Below are positions 1-8,349 of a stretch of DNA of 24,434 bases, piece after piece. How positions within the stretch are numbered: position 1 is the stretch's first letter; every line of letters begins with the position of its first letter. A program made the translations under genes and the position numbers. Below the pieces are notes generated by a model that saw only the letters and a program-made list of their open reading frames with translations, was not told the origin of the DNA and did no database searches. Source of the stretch: an uncultured Bacilli bacterium (GTDB lineage Bacteria; Bacillota_I; Bacilli_A; RF39; UBA660); assembly GCA_947630885.1 (NCBI GenBank), contig CANRJI010000001.1, positions 1 to 24,434 on the forward strand, in the 5' to 3' direction.

Positions 1-2
1 AC

Positions 3-842
3 GATGAACTCGGCGATCCCCTGCTGAATGAATATCACGCGCTTGCGCTGAATCTTGCAACCGCGGAAGAAATTAAGGAAATACCAGTCGCTGATATTAG
101 ACCAAATCCTTATCAACCACGAAAAACTTTTAATGAAGAAGCACTTAATGAACTTGCTCAATCAATTAAAAACTTTGGTGTATTTCAGCCCATTATTGTT
201 AAAAGAAGTATCAAAGGTTATGATTTAATCGCAGGTGAGAGAAGACTTAGAGCTAGTAAAATCGCGGGTATGGAAACGATTCCTGCAATTGTAAAAGATT
301 TTACTGACGATGAGATGCGAGAAATATCACTACTAGAGAATATTCAAAGGGAAAATTTAACCGCTATCGAACTTGCTTGGGCATATAAGGGTATTATTGA
401 TAATTTGGATATTAGACAAGAAGATTTAGCACAAAAGATTGGTAAAAGTAGAAGTCATATTACGAATACTTTAGGTCTCTTAAATTTACCTGAAGATGTT
501 CAAAAGATGATTTTAAATGGCGAAATATCAATGGGTCATGCAAGAGTTTTGAGTAAGATGGAAGATACAGAAGAGGTATCAGAATTAGCAACAAGAGTTA
601 CGAAAGAGAATATGAGTGTTCACGAACTAGAAAATATTAGTAAATCGGAAGAAATTAAGAAGAGAGCACCTATTACGAGAAGAAATCCTAGTACCTCTAA
701 CAATTATGCACACGTCGAAAATGAAATGCGTGAGATACTTGGAACAAGAGTTAAAATTGACGATAAAAAGGTTTGTATTTATTTTGAAAACGTCAATGAT
801 TTGAATAGAATTTTGGAAATTATGAATATTGAAATTAAGTAG
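3..842 (+). CDS. parB: ParB/Spo0J-family chromosome partitioning protein (5' partial)
   Basis: This is the 3' part of a ParB/Spo0J protein that binds centromere-like parS sites and loads condensin for origin segregation. The frame is open from base 3, so the start lies left of the window; the ATG at 270 is internal. Visible are the ParB N-terminal domain (IRPNPYQPRKTF, about bases 96-131), the CTP-binding GERR box (234-245), the ENIQRENL segment (about 339-362) and a helix-turn-helix (QEDLAQKIGKSRSHITNTLG, about 418-477), followed by a short C-terminal dimerisation region. The stop lies inside a terminator-like hairpin. A parA gene would be expected just upstream. The first ~22 visible codons are much more GC-rich than the rest and do not resemble a typical ParB N-terminus. 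Family assignment is firm; Noc, a paralogue, is less likely. Confidence 0.93.
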   Translation, partial: DELGDPLLNEYHALALNLATAEEIKEIPVADIRPNPYQPRKTFNEEALNELAQSIKNFGVFQPIIVKRSIKGYDLIAGERRLRASKIAGMETIPAIVKDFTDDEMREISLLENIQRENLTAIELAWAYKGIIDNLDIRQEDLAQKIGKSRSHITNTLGLLNLPEDVQKMILNGEISMGHARVLSKMEDTEEVSELATRVTKENMSVHELENISKSEEIKKRAPITRRNPSTSNNYAHVENEMREILGTRVKIDDKKVCIYFENVNDLNRILEIMNIEIK

Positions 843-864
843 ATTTTGCTACTTTTTTCTTTTT
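837..864 (+). terminator. Intrinsic terminator of parB
   Basis: A 6-bp stem, AAGTAG (837-842) with CTACTT (849-854), encloses a 6-nt loop and runs into TTTTCTTTT. The 5' arm includes the parB stop codon. Confidence 0.55.
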
Positions 865-1030
865 GCCTATTGATTTGTTTACATCCTGTTAACGTTTTTA
901 GTTTTATCATGATAATTTAGTCATAAATTTGTAACTAATTAGAGATATAAAATAGTAAATGTTATGATAAACGTGCGTGCAGGTTAGTTCAGTAGCAAGA
1001 ATGATGTCGATTTTTGTTTTACTTAATTGT

Positions 1031-1060
1031 TTGCAAATCACTAGGCAGTTATATTATAAT
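1031..1060 (+). promoter_or_regulatory. Sigma-A-type promoter of the cold-shock gene
   Basis: The -35 TTGCAA (1031-1036) and a perfect -10 TATAAT (1055-1060) are separated by 18 bp. The expected transcription start near 1067 gives a leader of about 28 nt, which is much shorter than the long structured cspA leaders of enterobacteria. Confidence 0.75.
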
Positions 1061-1094
1061 ATTCTTGTACGAAAGAACAGAAAGGTAAGGTGGT

Positions 1095-1310
1095 ATGATG
1101 CAAGGAAGAGTTAAGTGGTTCAACAACGAAAAAGGCTATGGATTTATTGACTACCCAGAAGGTGAAGATATATTTGTACACTATTCCGCAATTAAGCAAG
1201 ATGGATACAAGACATTATCCGAAGGACAAGTCGTTGAATTTGACCTTATTGAAACAGCTAAAGGATTACAAGCTATTAATGTTTCAGCTGTTACTAATGT
1301 TAAAGCATAA
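1095..1310 (+). CDS. csp: Cold-shock protein (CSD family)
   Basis: This is a 71-aa single cold-shock domain, a cytoplasmic OB-fold single-strand RNA/DNA-binding protein that acts as an RNA chaperone. RNP1 is visible as KGYGFI (about residues 13-18) and RNP2 as DIFVHYSAI (about 25-33); the KWFNNEKGYGF signature is canonical. Length is usual for CspA/CspB proteins (65-70 aa). There are two tandem ATGs, at 1095 and 1098. The first aligns with the CspB start (MLEGKVKWF versus MMQGRVKWF), and GGTAAGGTGG just upstream serves either. It has its own promoter and terminator and is monocistronic. Confidence 0.95.
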   Translation: MMQGRVKWFNNEKGYGFIDYPEGEDIFVHYSAIKQDGYKTLSEGQVVEFDLIETAKGLQAINVSAVTNVKA

Positions 1311-1323
1311 GACCAAAATTAGT

Positions 1324-1358
1324 AAGATAGCACGTAGTATTAACTATCTTCTTTTTTT
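1324..1358 (+). terminator. Intrinsic terminator of csp
   Basis: AAGATAG (1324-1330) pairs with CTATCTT (1344-1350) around a 13-nt loop, followed by C and seven T. The ribosome binding site of the next gene begins only 2 nt after the T-run. Confidence 0.75.
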
Positions 1359-1371
1359 ATGTGAGGGTATA

Positions 1372-2058
1372 ATGAGATATTTAGGAAAATTAATTGGATC
1401 GTTAAAAGAAATTTTTTTGGTAACAATCGGGCAATATATTCTTTTATTTATGACTTTTGTTATTTTTGGAGAAGAAAAAGCAATAATGGTAGGAAGCATC
1501 ATTCTTCTCTTATTTCAAATGGGATATATTTATTGGAAACTTCGAAAGAGGAAAGCAATAAGAAGGAAAGGAAGATATTTTCCATATGTTTTATTGGGAA
1601 TAGGTATAGTAACTTCTTTTACGATGATAACTTGGAATCAAGGTATGAGTAATATTAGTCAAAATGATTATCCGCTTATTCTTAATATTTTGGCTTCAGG
1701 AATTGTCGGTCCAATATATGAAGAAGTTCTTTTTAGATATAGTTTAATAGATAAACTTGAAAAATTTAATAAAAAGAGAGTAGTCGTTATTCTTTTAGCA
1801 AGTGTTATTTTTGGTTTAGCTCATACGGGTCTTTGGAAAATATGGTATGGACTAATAATTGGAATAATTAATTCTTTTATATATACGAAAGATAAAGATT
1901 TATTAAAGCCAATATTTATTCATATGTCGGCGAATGTATTTGCTAATATGCTTGTTTGTTATAATGTTTGGATCTTCTTTCTAGCGGTTATTCTACTTAT
2001 TATGAGCTTCTTAATTATTAGAAGAGATAATAGGGTACTAGAAAGAAATAATTTTTGA
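1372..2058 (+). CDS. CPBP family intramembrane metalloprotease (CAAX/Abi type)
   Basis: A 228-aa polytopic membrane protein of the CPBP (CAAX protease and bacteriocin-processing, Abi) family. The metal-binding motifs are complete: EEVLFR (E117, E118, R122), FGLAH (H151) and HMSAN (H184, N188). Hydrophobic segments lie near residues 15-33, 38-55, 70-88, 103-115, 136-150, 157-172 and 197-216. I place the start at ATG 1372, after GTGAGGG, although the same frame is open back to 1138 through the csp gene; the extension is csp read out of frame and low in sense. It ends in TGA. No promoter of its own is evident, so expression may depend on read-through of the csp terminator. Substrate is unknown; members act in bacteriocin immunity or protein processing. 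Confidence 0.88.
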   Translation: MRYLGKLIGSLKEIFLVTIGQYILLFMTFVIFGEEKAIMVGSIILLLFQMGYIYWKLRKRKAIRRKGRYFPYVLLGIGIVTSFTMITWNQGMSNISQNDYPLILNILASGIVGPIYEEVLFRYSLIDKLEKFNKKRVVVILLASVIFGLAHTGLWKIWYGLIIGIINSFIYTKDKDLLKPIFIHMSANVFANMLVCYNVWIFFLAVILLIMSFLIIRRDNRVLERNNF

Positions 2059-2171
2059 CTAATAAGATAACTATGAAAGATTGAAAGATAAATATTAAAA
2101 GGTATAGGAAAAAAGCAAAGAAAATGGTAAAATTTTGGGCACTCTTTTTCTTTACTTTTTATTTTTTTTAT

Positions 2172-2177
2172 TATACA
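2172..2177 (+). promoter_or_regulatory. Probable -10 element of the dnaB operon promoter
   Basis: TATACA (2172-2177) sits about 30 bp before the dnaB start. The nearest -35-like sequence, TTTACT (2151-2156), is only 15 bp upstream, so the promoter is plausible but not strong. Confidence 0.4.
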
Positions 2178-2202
2178 ATAGACGTGAGAAAGGGGATAGG
2201 GG

Positions 2203-3489
2203 ATGGAAAAAAACAACTTGATGCCCGCTGACAGCTACGTCGTTATCAATAAGACGATTTTGCATGATGAAGACCGAAAGATTTTATCAACTTTATATTT
2301 ACCGGTTATTGGAATAGAAGCGACTACTTTATATTTGACTTTATGGGCTGACTTAGATAATGCACAGATAGTAAGTAGAGACTTTTCTCATCAGAAACTG
2401 GTGTCAGCACTTCGAATGACAATTGGTGAAATTGAAAATGCGAGACATAAACTTGAGGCCATTGGTTTAATTAAGTGCTATGTTAAAAAGGGAAATATTA
2501 ATAACTATGTATATGAGCTATATTCGCCAGTTAGTGCAAGTGAGTTTTTATCGCATCCTGTTCTCAATATTGTCTTATATAGTAATATAGGAAAGACAGA
2601 ATATGATAATTTGATTAAATCTTTTAAATTACCAAGATTTAATATGACTAATTATACAGATATTACAAAGAGTTTTGATGATGTCTTTGAATCGGCAAAT
2701 CTTACTTCTTATGATTTGTCACTCGAAGATATTCGTAAATATAATAAACTCAAACTCAATATTAATAGTAACTTCGACTTTAACTTTCTTATAGGAGCAA
2801 TGCCTAGGAATATTGATACGGGAAGAGTATTTACAAAAGATATAAAGGAACTTATTATCAATTTGGCTTTTATATATGATATCGATGCTGTTAAAATGGC
2901 TAATATTGTTAAAGGATCTTTTAATGAAAGGGGAACTATTAATAAAGAGGAATTAAGAAAGAGTGCTAGAAATTATTATCAATTTGATAATGGAGGAATT
3001 CTTCCAACGATTATCGATAATAGTCAACCTGAATATTTGCGAAAACCAATTGGTGATACATCGAAGAAGGCAAGAATGATTTATACTTTTGAGACGATTT
3101 CGCCAAAGGAATTACTAGTTAGTAAGAATAAAGGTAGTGAACCGACGAGAAGAGATTTAAAATTAGTTGAAGATCTTCTTATCGACTATCAATTGAAACC
3201 TGGTGTCGTCAATGTTTTAATCGACTACATTTTGAATATTAATGAAAAGAAACTTACCAGAAATCTTGTCGAAACACTCGCAGGAGAATGGCAAAGACTC
3301 GGTATTGAAACGGTCGAGGAAGCAATGAATATTGCTGAAAAGGAATTTAAAAAGCGAAATAGAAAAAATGTTCGAACGGAAACAAAAATTAGTAACACTC
3401 CCGATTGGTTTGATAAAGATATTACCAAAGATAAGATTAATGATGGCGAAGAAAATCAGTTAGAAGAATTACTAAAGGAGTATAAGTAA
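2203..3489 (+). CDS. dnaB: Replication initiation and membrane attachment protein DnaB (Firmicutes type)
   Basis: A 428-aa homologue of the Firmicutes DnaB primosomal co-loader, not the E. coli DnaB helicase. With DnaD and DnaI it brings the replicative helicase to oriC and to restart sites, and in Bacillus subtilis it is associated with the membrane. The N-terminal winged-helix region (LYLPVIGIEATTLYLTLWAD, residues 31-50) is typical. The C-terminal DnaB/DnaD DDBH2 domain spans about residues 300-395 and includes the conserved ETLAGEWQRLGIETVEEA segment. Length is close to B. subtilis DnaB (472 aa). The start follows GAAAGGGGATAGGGG. The stop overlaps the dnaI start by one base (TAATG), so translational coupling is likely. 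Confidence 0.93.
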   Translation: MEKNNLMPADSYVVINKTILHDEDRKILSTLYLPVIGIEATTLYLTLWADLDNAQIVSRDFSHQKLVSALRMTIGEIENARHKLEAIGLIKCYVKKGNINNYVYELYSPVSASEFLSHPVLNIVLYSNIGKTEYDNLIKSFKLPRFNMTNYTDITKSFDDVFESANLTSYDLSLEDIRKYNKLKLNINSNFDFNFLIGAMPRNIDTGRVFTKDIKELIINLAFIYDIDAVKMANIVKGSFNERGTINKEELRKSARNYYQFDNGGILPTIIDNSQPEYLRKPIGDTSKKARMIYTFETISPKELLVSKNKGSEPTRRDLKLVEDLLIDYQLKPGVVNVLIDYILNINEKKLTRNLVETLAGEWQRLGIETVEEAMNIAEKEFKKRNRKNVRTETKISNTPDWFDKDITKDKINDGEENQLEELLKEYK

Positions 3490-4400
3490 TGAATGATGTA
3501 AAAGATATAGTTAAAAATAAGTATAAAGTAAGTGCTAGAGAATTAGAAGATAGATTTGATGAGGCTCTAGAAGATGCTACTTTTCGAAAGGTTATTAAGG
3601 GAATTAATCTTCCAAAGGAAGAACTTATTAAATATACTTCTTTATTTCAAGATGCCGCACGAGAAGTAAAAAATTGTTCAGGTTGTAAAAATATTATGGA
3701 ATGTAAAAATGCAGTAATAGGGCACGTTTACTATCCAAGTATGGAACAAGATAATCTAGTTTTTTCTTATAATGCCTGCAAATACAAAAAGAAAGTAGAT
3801 AAGGATACTGCTTATCAAAATAATGTCTTTCTTCTCGATATGCCTAAAGAAATAATTAATGCTTCAATGAAAGACATCTATACTGATGATAAAAAAAGAT
3901 TGGAAACAATTAAATGGCTTACGACTTTTATTAAAAAAAGTGAATTGGGAGAAGAAAGTAAGGGATTATATCTTACAGGAAACTTTGGATGTGGTAAAAC
4001 TTATTTAGTGGCAGCAATGATGAATGAACTAGCTAAAAAAGGAAAGAAGATTGCTATTATTTATTATCCTGAATTTTTAAGAACTTTAAAAGAACAATTT
4101 GCAGATGACTTTAGTGATTTATTTAATAGAGTTAAAAGAGCTGATTTGCTCCTTCTAGATGATATTGGAGCGGAGACGACAACGAATTGGAATAGAGATG
4201 AAATATTAGGAACTATTTTACAATATAGAATGCAAGAAAAACTTCCTACTTTCTTTACATCAAACTTATCGATGGAAGAACTTGAAAGACATTTAGTAGG
4301 AAATGATAGTGAAGGTAAAATTAAAGCAAGAAGAATTATTGAGAGAATTAAATATTTAACTGATAATATAACGATGATTGCGGAAAATAGAAGAAAGTGA
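3489..4400 (+). CDS. dnaI: Primosomal helicase loader DnaI
   Basis: A 303-aa AAA+ helicase loader. The N-terminal helicase-binding domain carries a zinc-ligand set at C63, C66, C72 and C97 (with H79 nearby), as in B. subtilis DnaI. The C-terminal AAA+ domain has Walker A GNFGCGKT (164-171), Walker B LLLLDD (220-225), sensor-1 TSN (257-259) and the RRIIERI arginine-finger region (281-287). Length matches the family (about 310 aa). It follows dnaB with a 1-nt overlap and ends in TGA nine bases before the next gene. Confidence 0.95.
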   Translation: MNDVKDIVKNKYKVSARELEDRFDEALEDATFRKVIKGINLPKEELIKYTSLFQDAAREVKNCSGCKNIMECKNAVIGHVYYPSMEQDNLVFSYNACKYKKKVDKDTAYQNNVFLLDMPKEIINASMKDIYTDDKKRLETIKWLTTFIKKSELGEESKGLYLTGNFGCGKTYLVAAMMNELAKKGKKIAIIYYPEFLRTLKEQFADDFSDLFNRVKRADLLLLDDIGAETTTNWNRDEILGTILQYRMQEKLPTFFTSNLSMEELERHLVGNDSEGKIKARRIIERIKYLTDNITMIAENRRK

Positions 4401-4409
4401 GGAAGAAAA

Positions 4410-4670
4410 ATGGTAGAAAAAAGTTTTAAAGACAATAATGGTACTTCAAAAGTAAAAATTGAAGGAAATGATGCCCCTTTAGGTGGAGACTTTGAAAGAG
4501 AAAACTATGTTATTGCCAATAGACCAAGAAAAGATAGTAAAGTTAAAGCACCAGAATTTCTTACAAAGAATATTGGTATTGGAAGTCCCGGTTTCGCTGG
4601 TGTAGCATCACTTGCGGCAATTATTGCAGTCGCGGGAGTTATTATTGCTTATTTAACACTTAGATATTAA
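4410..4670 (+). CDS. Small tail-anchored membrane protein of unknown function in the replication operon
   Basis: I do not recognise this 86-aa protein. Residues 1-60 are polar, with basic patches (NRPRKDSKVK) and Gly/Asn-rich stretches. Residues about 61-84 form one hydrophobic helix (GFAGVASLAAIIAVAGVIIAYLTL) ending in RY, so a cytoplasmic N-terminus with a C-terminal membrane anchor is the simplest topology. The start is supported by GAGGAAG placed 6 nt upstream. It lies 9 nt after dnaI and 19 nt before dnaE, so it is almost certainly cotranscribed with the primosome and polymerase genes. A role at the membrane-replisome interface is only an inference from position. Confidence 0.8.
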   Translation: MVEKSFKDNNGTSKVKIEGNDAPLGGDFERENYVIANRPRKDSKVKAPEFLTKNIGIGSPGFAGVASLAAIIAVAGVIIAYLTLRY

Positions 4671-4689
4671 TTTTAAAGGAGGAAATAGC

Positions 4690-7611
4690 ATGCTTACGGC
4701 TTTAGAAGTTAAAACTTGTTATTCTATTTTGAGTAGTTTAAATAGAATAGATAAACTAACAGAAAAGGCTCGAGAAGTGGGCTATTTTTCTTTAGCTATT
4801 ACTGATACTAACAATATGTTTGGAACTTATGAGTTTTATTTGGCTTGTCAAAAAAATAATATTAAACCTATTATTGGTATGGAAATTTTAAATAATAATG
4901 ATAGATTTGTATTACTAGCCAAGAGTAATGATGGGTATAAAAATTTAATAAAACTAGCAACTTTAGTATCAGAAAGAGCTTTAACAGATGATGATTTAAA
5001 AGAATATAAAAAAGATTTAATTTTGATTATGCCTTTTAGTCATTATAATCGTAATATTGTAAGTATTTTTGATGAATATTATGTCGGCTATAGGAATGGG
5101 GAAGAAAGAGATAAGATTACCGAAAAAAAGGTTCTTATAACGGACGTATCTTATTTGGAAAAAGATGACTATAGATATTTAGATTATTTATTAATGATTA
5201 AAGATGATAAAAAGATAGGGGAAATGGAACTTAATACTCATAAAGGAAAACATCTTTTAAGTAAAGAAGAATTTGATAATTTAACAGATGATGATACGAT
5301 TAAAAATATGAAAGAAATTACAGATAAATGTAATGTGACAATGGAGTATCAAAAAGGACTTCTTCCCGTATATGATGAAAAAATTAATTCATTTGATTAT
5401 TTGAAAAACTTATGTCTTAAGGGAATTAACAGAAGACTCGGGGGAAATGTTCCTAATGAATATTTGGAAAGATTAGAGTACGAATTAGATGTAATTAATA
5501 AGATGGGCTTTTGTGATTATTTTTTAGTTGTTTGGGACTATGTTAAATATGCGAAATTTAATAATATTCTCGTGGGGCCAGGAAGAGGTAGTGCCGCGGG
5601 AAGCTTAGTTAGTTATGCAATTGGTATTACTGATGTCGATCCTATTAAGTACGATTTGTTATTTGAAAGATTTTTGAACCCGGAAAGAGTTACGATGCCC
5701 GATATTGATATTGATTTTGATAGTGAAAAGAGAAATCTTGTAACAGACTATGTAATGGATAAATATGGTAGTAAAAAAGCGGTCGGTATTATTACTTTTA
5801 ATACACTAGGAGCTAAACAAGTTATTAGAGATGTCGGAAGGTGTATGGATATATCGCTACCTATTATCGATGATATTGCTAAGGCAATTACTTCAAAAGA
5901 TTTAAAAGATTCGTATGTTAAAGATTCTAAATTTTACCGATTAATTAATGCAAAAGAGGAATATAAAAGACTTTATCTTACTTCTCTTAAACTAGAAGGA
6001 TTACCAAGACATATATCGATTCATGCAGCAGGTATTGTTATGAGTAAGTATGATATCGATACGATTATTCCTTTATATAAAAATCCTCTAGGAATATATA
6101 CTTCAGCTTTTTCAAAGGACTACTTAGAGCCTTTAGGACTACTTAAAATGGACTTTTTAGGTCTTGATAACTTAACTTTAATTAGTAATGTTATCGAAGA
6201 AATTAGAGAGAAGGAAAAAATTAATATTAGTTTTGAGAAAATACCTCTCGACGATAAAAAAACTTTAAAGGTATTTTATGATGTCGATACGGATGGAATA
6301 TTTCAGTTTGAATCGGCGGGAATGAAGAAATTTCTAGCTAAATTAAAGGTTAATAGTTTTGATGATATTGCTCTTGCGCTTGCCTTATATCGTCCGGGAC
6401 CAATGGATAATATCGACAGTTTTATTGCAAGAAGAAATGGGCGGGAAAAAATAGATTATATTCATCCTGATTTGGAAGATATTTTAAAACCAACTTATGG
6501 TATTATTATCTATCAAGAGCAAATTATGCAAATTGTAAGAACACTTGCTGGTTATTCTTATGGAGAAGCTGATGTACTAAGAAGAGCAATGTCAAAAAAG
6601 AAAGAGCAAATTATTCTTAATGAAAAGCCTAAATTTATCAAAGGATGCTTAAAGAATGGTTACAGTGAAGAAATGGCTAATCAGGTCTATAACTTAATTT
6701 TGAAATTTGCAGACTATGGTTTTAATAAATCTCATTCGGTTGCTTATGCTATTGTTGCTTATAAAATGGCCTTTATTAAGACATATTTTCTTAAGTATTT
6801 TATATCGGGATTACTTACAAATGCTATTGGTAATGAAGTTAAAACTAGTACATATATCAATAGGGCGAGAAGAAGTGGAATTAAAATACTATCTCCTGAT
6901 ATTAATGAGAGTACTAATAAATATTTTGTTATAGATAATGCAATTAGATGTCCTTTAGCAATTATTAGAAATGTTGGAACGGCGGTTTCAAACGATATTA
7001 TTAAGGAAAGAGAAAAGGGTAAATTTACTGATTTTAGTGACTTTATCGTCAGAATGTATAGTACTGGTATCAATAGGAAAGTTATTGTTAGTTTAATTAA
7101 TGCGGGAAGTATTTCTTTTGGCTACAATAAAAAGACACTGATAGAAAACCTTGACAATGTTATTAATTATGCCGAAATTGCTAAAGATGCTGGACTAATT
7201 GAAATTGAAAAACCAGAAATAGAAAGATATGAAGAATATACAAAGAGTGAACTTGCCTTACTAGAACTTAAAAATATTGGCTTTTATTTGACTGATCATC
7301 CGGTAAGTAAATATAGAGAAAATAGTAATATTAATACTTCTAATGTCATCAACTACTTTGATAGAAATGTTAAAATGATTGTGATGATTAGTAATATTAA
7401 GGAAACGACAACCAAAAATAATGATGTTATGGCTTTTGTAACAGGAAATGATGAATTTGGAGAAATTCCTTTGATATTTTTTCCAACGACATATCAAAGA
7501 TTTAATAATATTAAAGTAGGAATGGTTGTGGAAATTAATGGAAGAGTAGAAAGAAGATTTGATAAATATCAAATTGTCGTAGGAAATCTTAAAGTATTGG
7601 AGGAATCTTAA
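4690..7611 (+). CDS. dnaE: DNA polymerase III subunit alpha, DnaE
   Basis: A 973-aa C-family replicative polymerase. In Firmicutes DnaE extends primers before handing over to PolC. The palm is evident: GPGRGSAAGS (296-305) and the metal-binding PDIDIDFD (337-344, with D338 and D340). A later palm segment includes LYRPGPMDNI, then YQEQIM and the AMSKKK finger region. The C-terminal OB fold is visible (from about NVKMIVMISNI to the end). The N-terminal PHP domain is present but has lost its metal histidines: ALEVKTCYS replaces the usual HLxVHSxYS, and ITDTNNMFG replaces LTDHGNMFG. The protein is about 140 residues shorter than B. subtilis DnaE (1115 aa). AAAGGAGGAAATAGC precedes the ATG. Its stop abuts the gmk start. 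Confidence 0.96.
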   Translation: MLTALEVKTCYSILSSLNRIDKLTEKAREVGYFSLAITDTNNMFGTYEFYLACQKNNIKPIIGMEILNNNDRFVLLAKSNDGYKNLIKLATLVSERALTDDDLKEYKKDLILIMPFSHYNRNIVSIFDEYYVGYRNGEERDKITEKKVLITDVSYLEKDDYRYLDYLLMIKDDKKIGEMELNTHKGKHLLSKEEFDNLTDDDTIKNMKEITDKCNVTMEYQKGLLPVYDEKINSFDYLKNLCLKGINRRLGGNVPNEYLERLEYELDVINKMGFCDYFLVVWDYVKYAKFNNILVGPGRGSAAGSLVSYAIGITDVDPIKYDLLFERFLNPERVTMPDIDIDFDSEKRNLVTDYVMDKYGSKKAVGIITFNTLGAKQVIRDVGRCMDISLPIIDDIAKAITSKDLKDSYVKDSKFYRLINAKEEYKRLYLTSLKLEGLPRHISIHAAGIVMSKYDIDTIIPLYKNPLGIYTSAFSKDYLEPLGLLKMDFLGLDNLTLISNVIEEIREKEKINISFEKIPLDDKKTLKVFYDVDTDGIFQFESAGMKKFLAKLKVNSFDDIALALALYRPGPMDNIDSFIARRNGREKIDYIHPDLEDILKPTYGIIIYQEQIMQIVRTLAGYSYGEADVLRRAMSKKKEQIILNEKPKFIKGCLKNGYSEEMANQVYNLILKFADYGFNKSHSVAYAIVAYKMAFIKTYFLKYFISGLLTNAIGNEVKTSTYINRARRSGIKILSPDINESTNKYFVIDNAIRCPLAIIRNVGTAVSNDIIKEREKGKFTDFSDFIVRMYSTGINRKVIVSLINAGSISFGYNKKTLIENLDNVINYAEIAKDAGLIEIEKPEIERYEEYTKSELALLELKNIGFYLTDHPVSKYRENSNINTSNVINYFDRNVKMIVMISNIKETTTKNNDVMAFVTGNDEFGEIPLIFFPTTYQRFNNIKVGMVVEINGRVERRFDKYQIVVGNLKVLEES

Positions 7612-8181
7612 ATGAAGAAAGGAATATTTATTGCGATATCAGGTCCTAGTGGTGTCGGAAAGAATACGATTGCCGATATTCTTACCGAAAGAGGGTATGG
7701 TATCTATTCGGTATCTGCGACGACAAGAAAGATGCGTGATGGAGAAAAAGATGGAAAAGATTACTTTTTTATCTCAACTGAGGAATTTGAAAAGAAAATT
7801 GCTAATCAGGAATTTATTGAGTATACGAAATATAATAATAACTATTATGGTACTTTAAAAAGTTTTGTTCAAGATAGGCTTGATAATGGGGAAAATGTAA
7901 TTGCCGTTATTGAAATACAAGGTGGTATGAATATTAAAAGGATTTTCCCAGAAGCGGTGTTAATCTTTATTATGCCTCCTTCTTTTGAAGAACTAGAACA
8001 AAGACTAAGAAAAAGAAATACGGATAGTGAGGAAGATATTTTAAAGCGAATGGAAATTGCTCGAATGGAAATTGATTATAGAACTAAATACGACTATACT
8101 GTCGTTAATAATGTACTTGAAGACACAGTAGAAGAAATAGTAGATATTATCAAAAAAGAAATCGAAAAGAGAGATATTTAA
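7612..8181 (+). CDS. gmk: Guanylate kinase
   Basis: A 189-aa cytoplasmic P-loop kinase that phosphorylates GMP to GDP. The P-loop is GPSGVGKNT (11-19; the family usually has GKGT/GKST). The GMP-binding region includes SATTRKMRDGEKDGKDYFF and YGT, and the lid segment RLRKRNTDSEED follows. Length is usual (about 190-205 aa). It starts immediately after the dnaE stop, and its ribosome binding site GGAGG lies inside the last dnaE codons, so it is translationally linked. It closes the replication operon before the terminator at 8252. Confidence 0.94.
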   Translation: MKKGIFIAISGPSGVGKNTIADILTERGYGIYSVSATTRKMRDGEKDGKDYFFISTEEFEKKIANQEFIEYTKYNNNYYGTLKSFVQDRLDNGENVIAVIEIQGGMNIKRIFPEAVLIFIMPPSFEELEQRLRKRNTDSEEDILKRMEIARMEIDYRTKYDYTVVNNVLEDTVEEIVDIIKKEIEKRDI

Positions 8182-8251
8182 AGATAGAGATAATGAAATT
8201 AGAAAGATACTGCTAGTTGGGGAAGTAAAAATATTATTATTTAGATGAAAG

Positions 8252-8277
8252 AACTGCTGAAATGAAGGCAGTTTTTT
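8252..8277 (+). terminator. Intrinsic terminator of the dnaB-gmk operon
   Basis: AACTGC (8252-8257) pairs with GCAGTT (8268-8273) around a 10-nt loop, with a T6 run overlapping the stem end. Confidence 0.75.
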
Positions 8278-8288
8278 ATTTATCACTA

Positions 8289-8317
8289 TTGAAAAATAAA
8301 GGATTTTATTATATACT
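8289..8317 (+). promoter_or_regulatory. Sigma-A-type promoter of the HD-protein/valS unit
   Basis: TTGAAA (8289-8294) and TATACT (8312-8317) have ideal 17-bp spacing. The expected start of transcription near 8324 supports translation from ATG 8350 rather than 8332. No T-box specifier or antiterminator sequence was seen in the short leader. Confidence 0.8.
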
Positions 8318-8349
8318 TGTATTAATTAATTATGGAAGTGGAGGAAGTT

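Noticed and set aside
904..915. 12-bp perfect palindrome TTATCATGATAA upstream of csp
   Set aside because: Short AT-rich palindromes are expected by chance in such DNA; it is over 110 bp from the csp promoter and has no second copy nearby, so no operator is claimed.
1138..1371. N-terminal extension of the CPBP protease frame through csp
   Set aside because: It overlaps the well-supported csp gene in another frame and its terminator. GTGAGGG before ATG 1372 and the position of the first membrane helix fit the shorter protein.
8332..8349. Upstream ATG for the HD-domain protein
   Set aside because: It lies about 8 nt from the predicted transcription start and has no ribosome binding site, while ATG 8350 has GTGGAGGAAG at good spacing.
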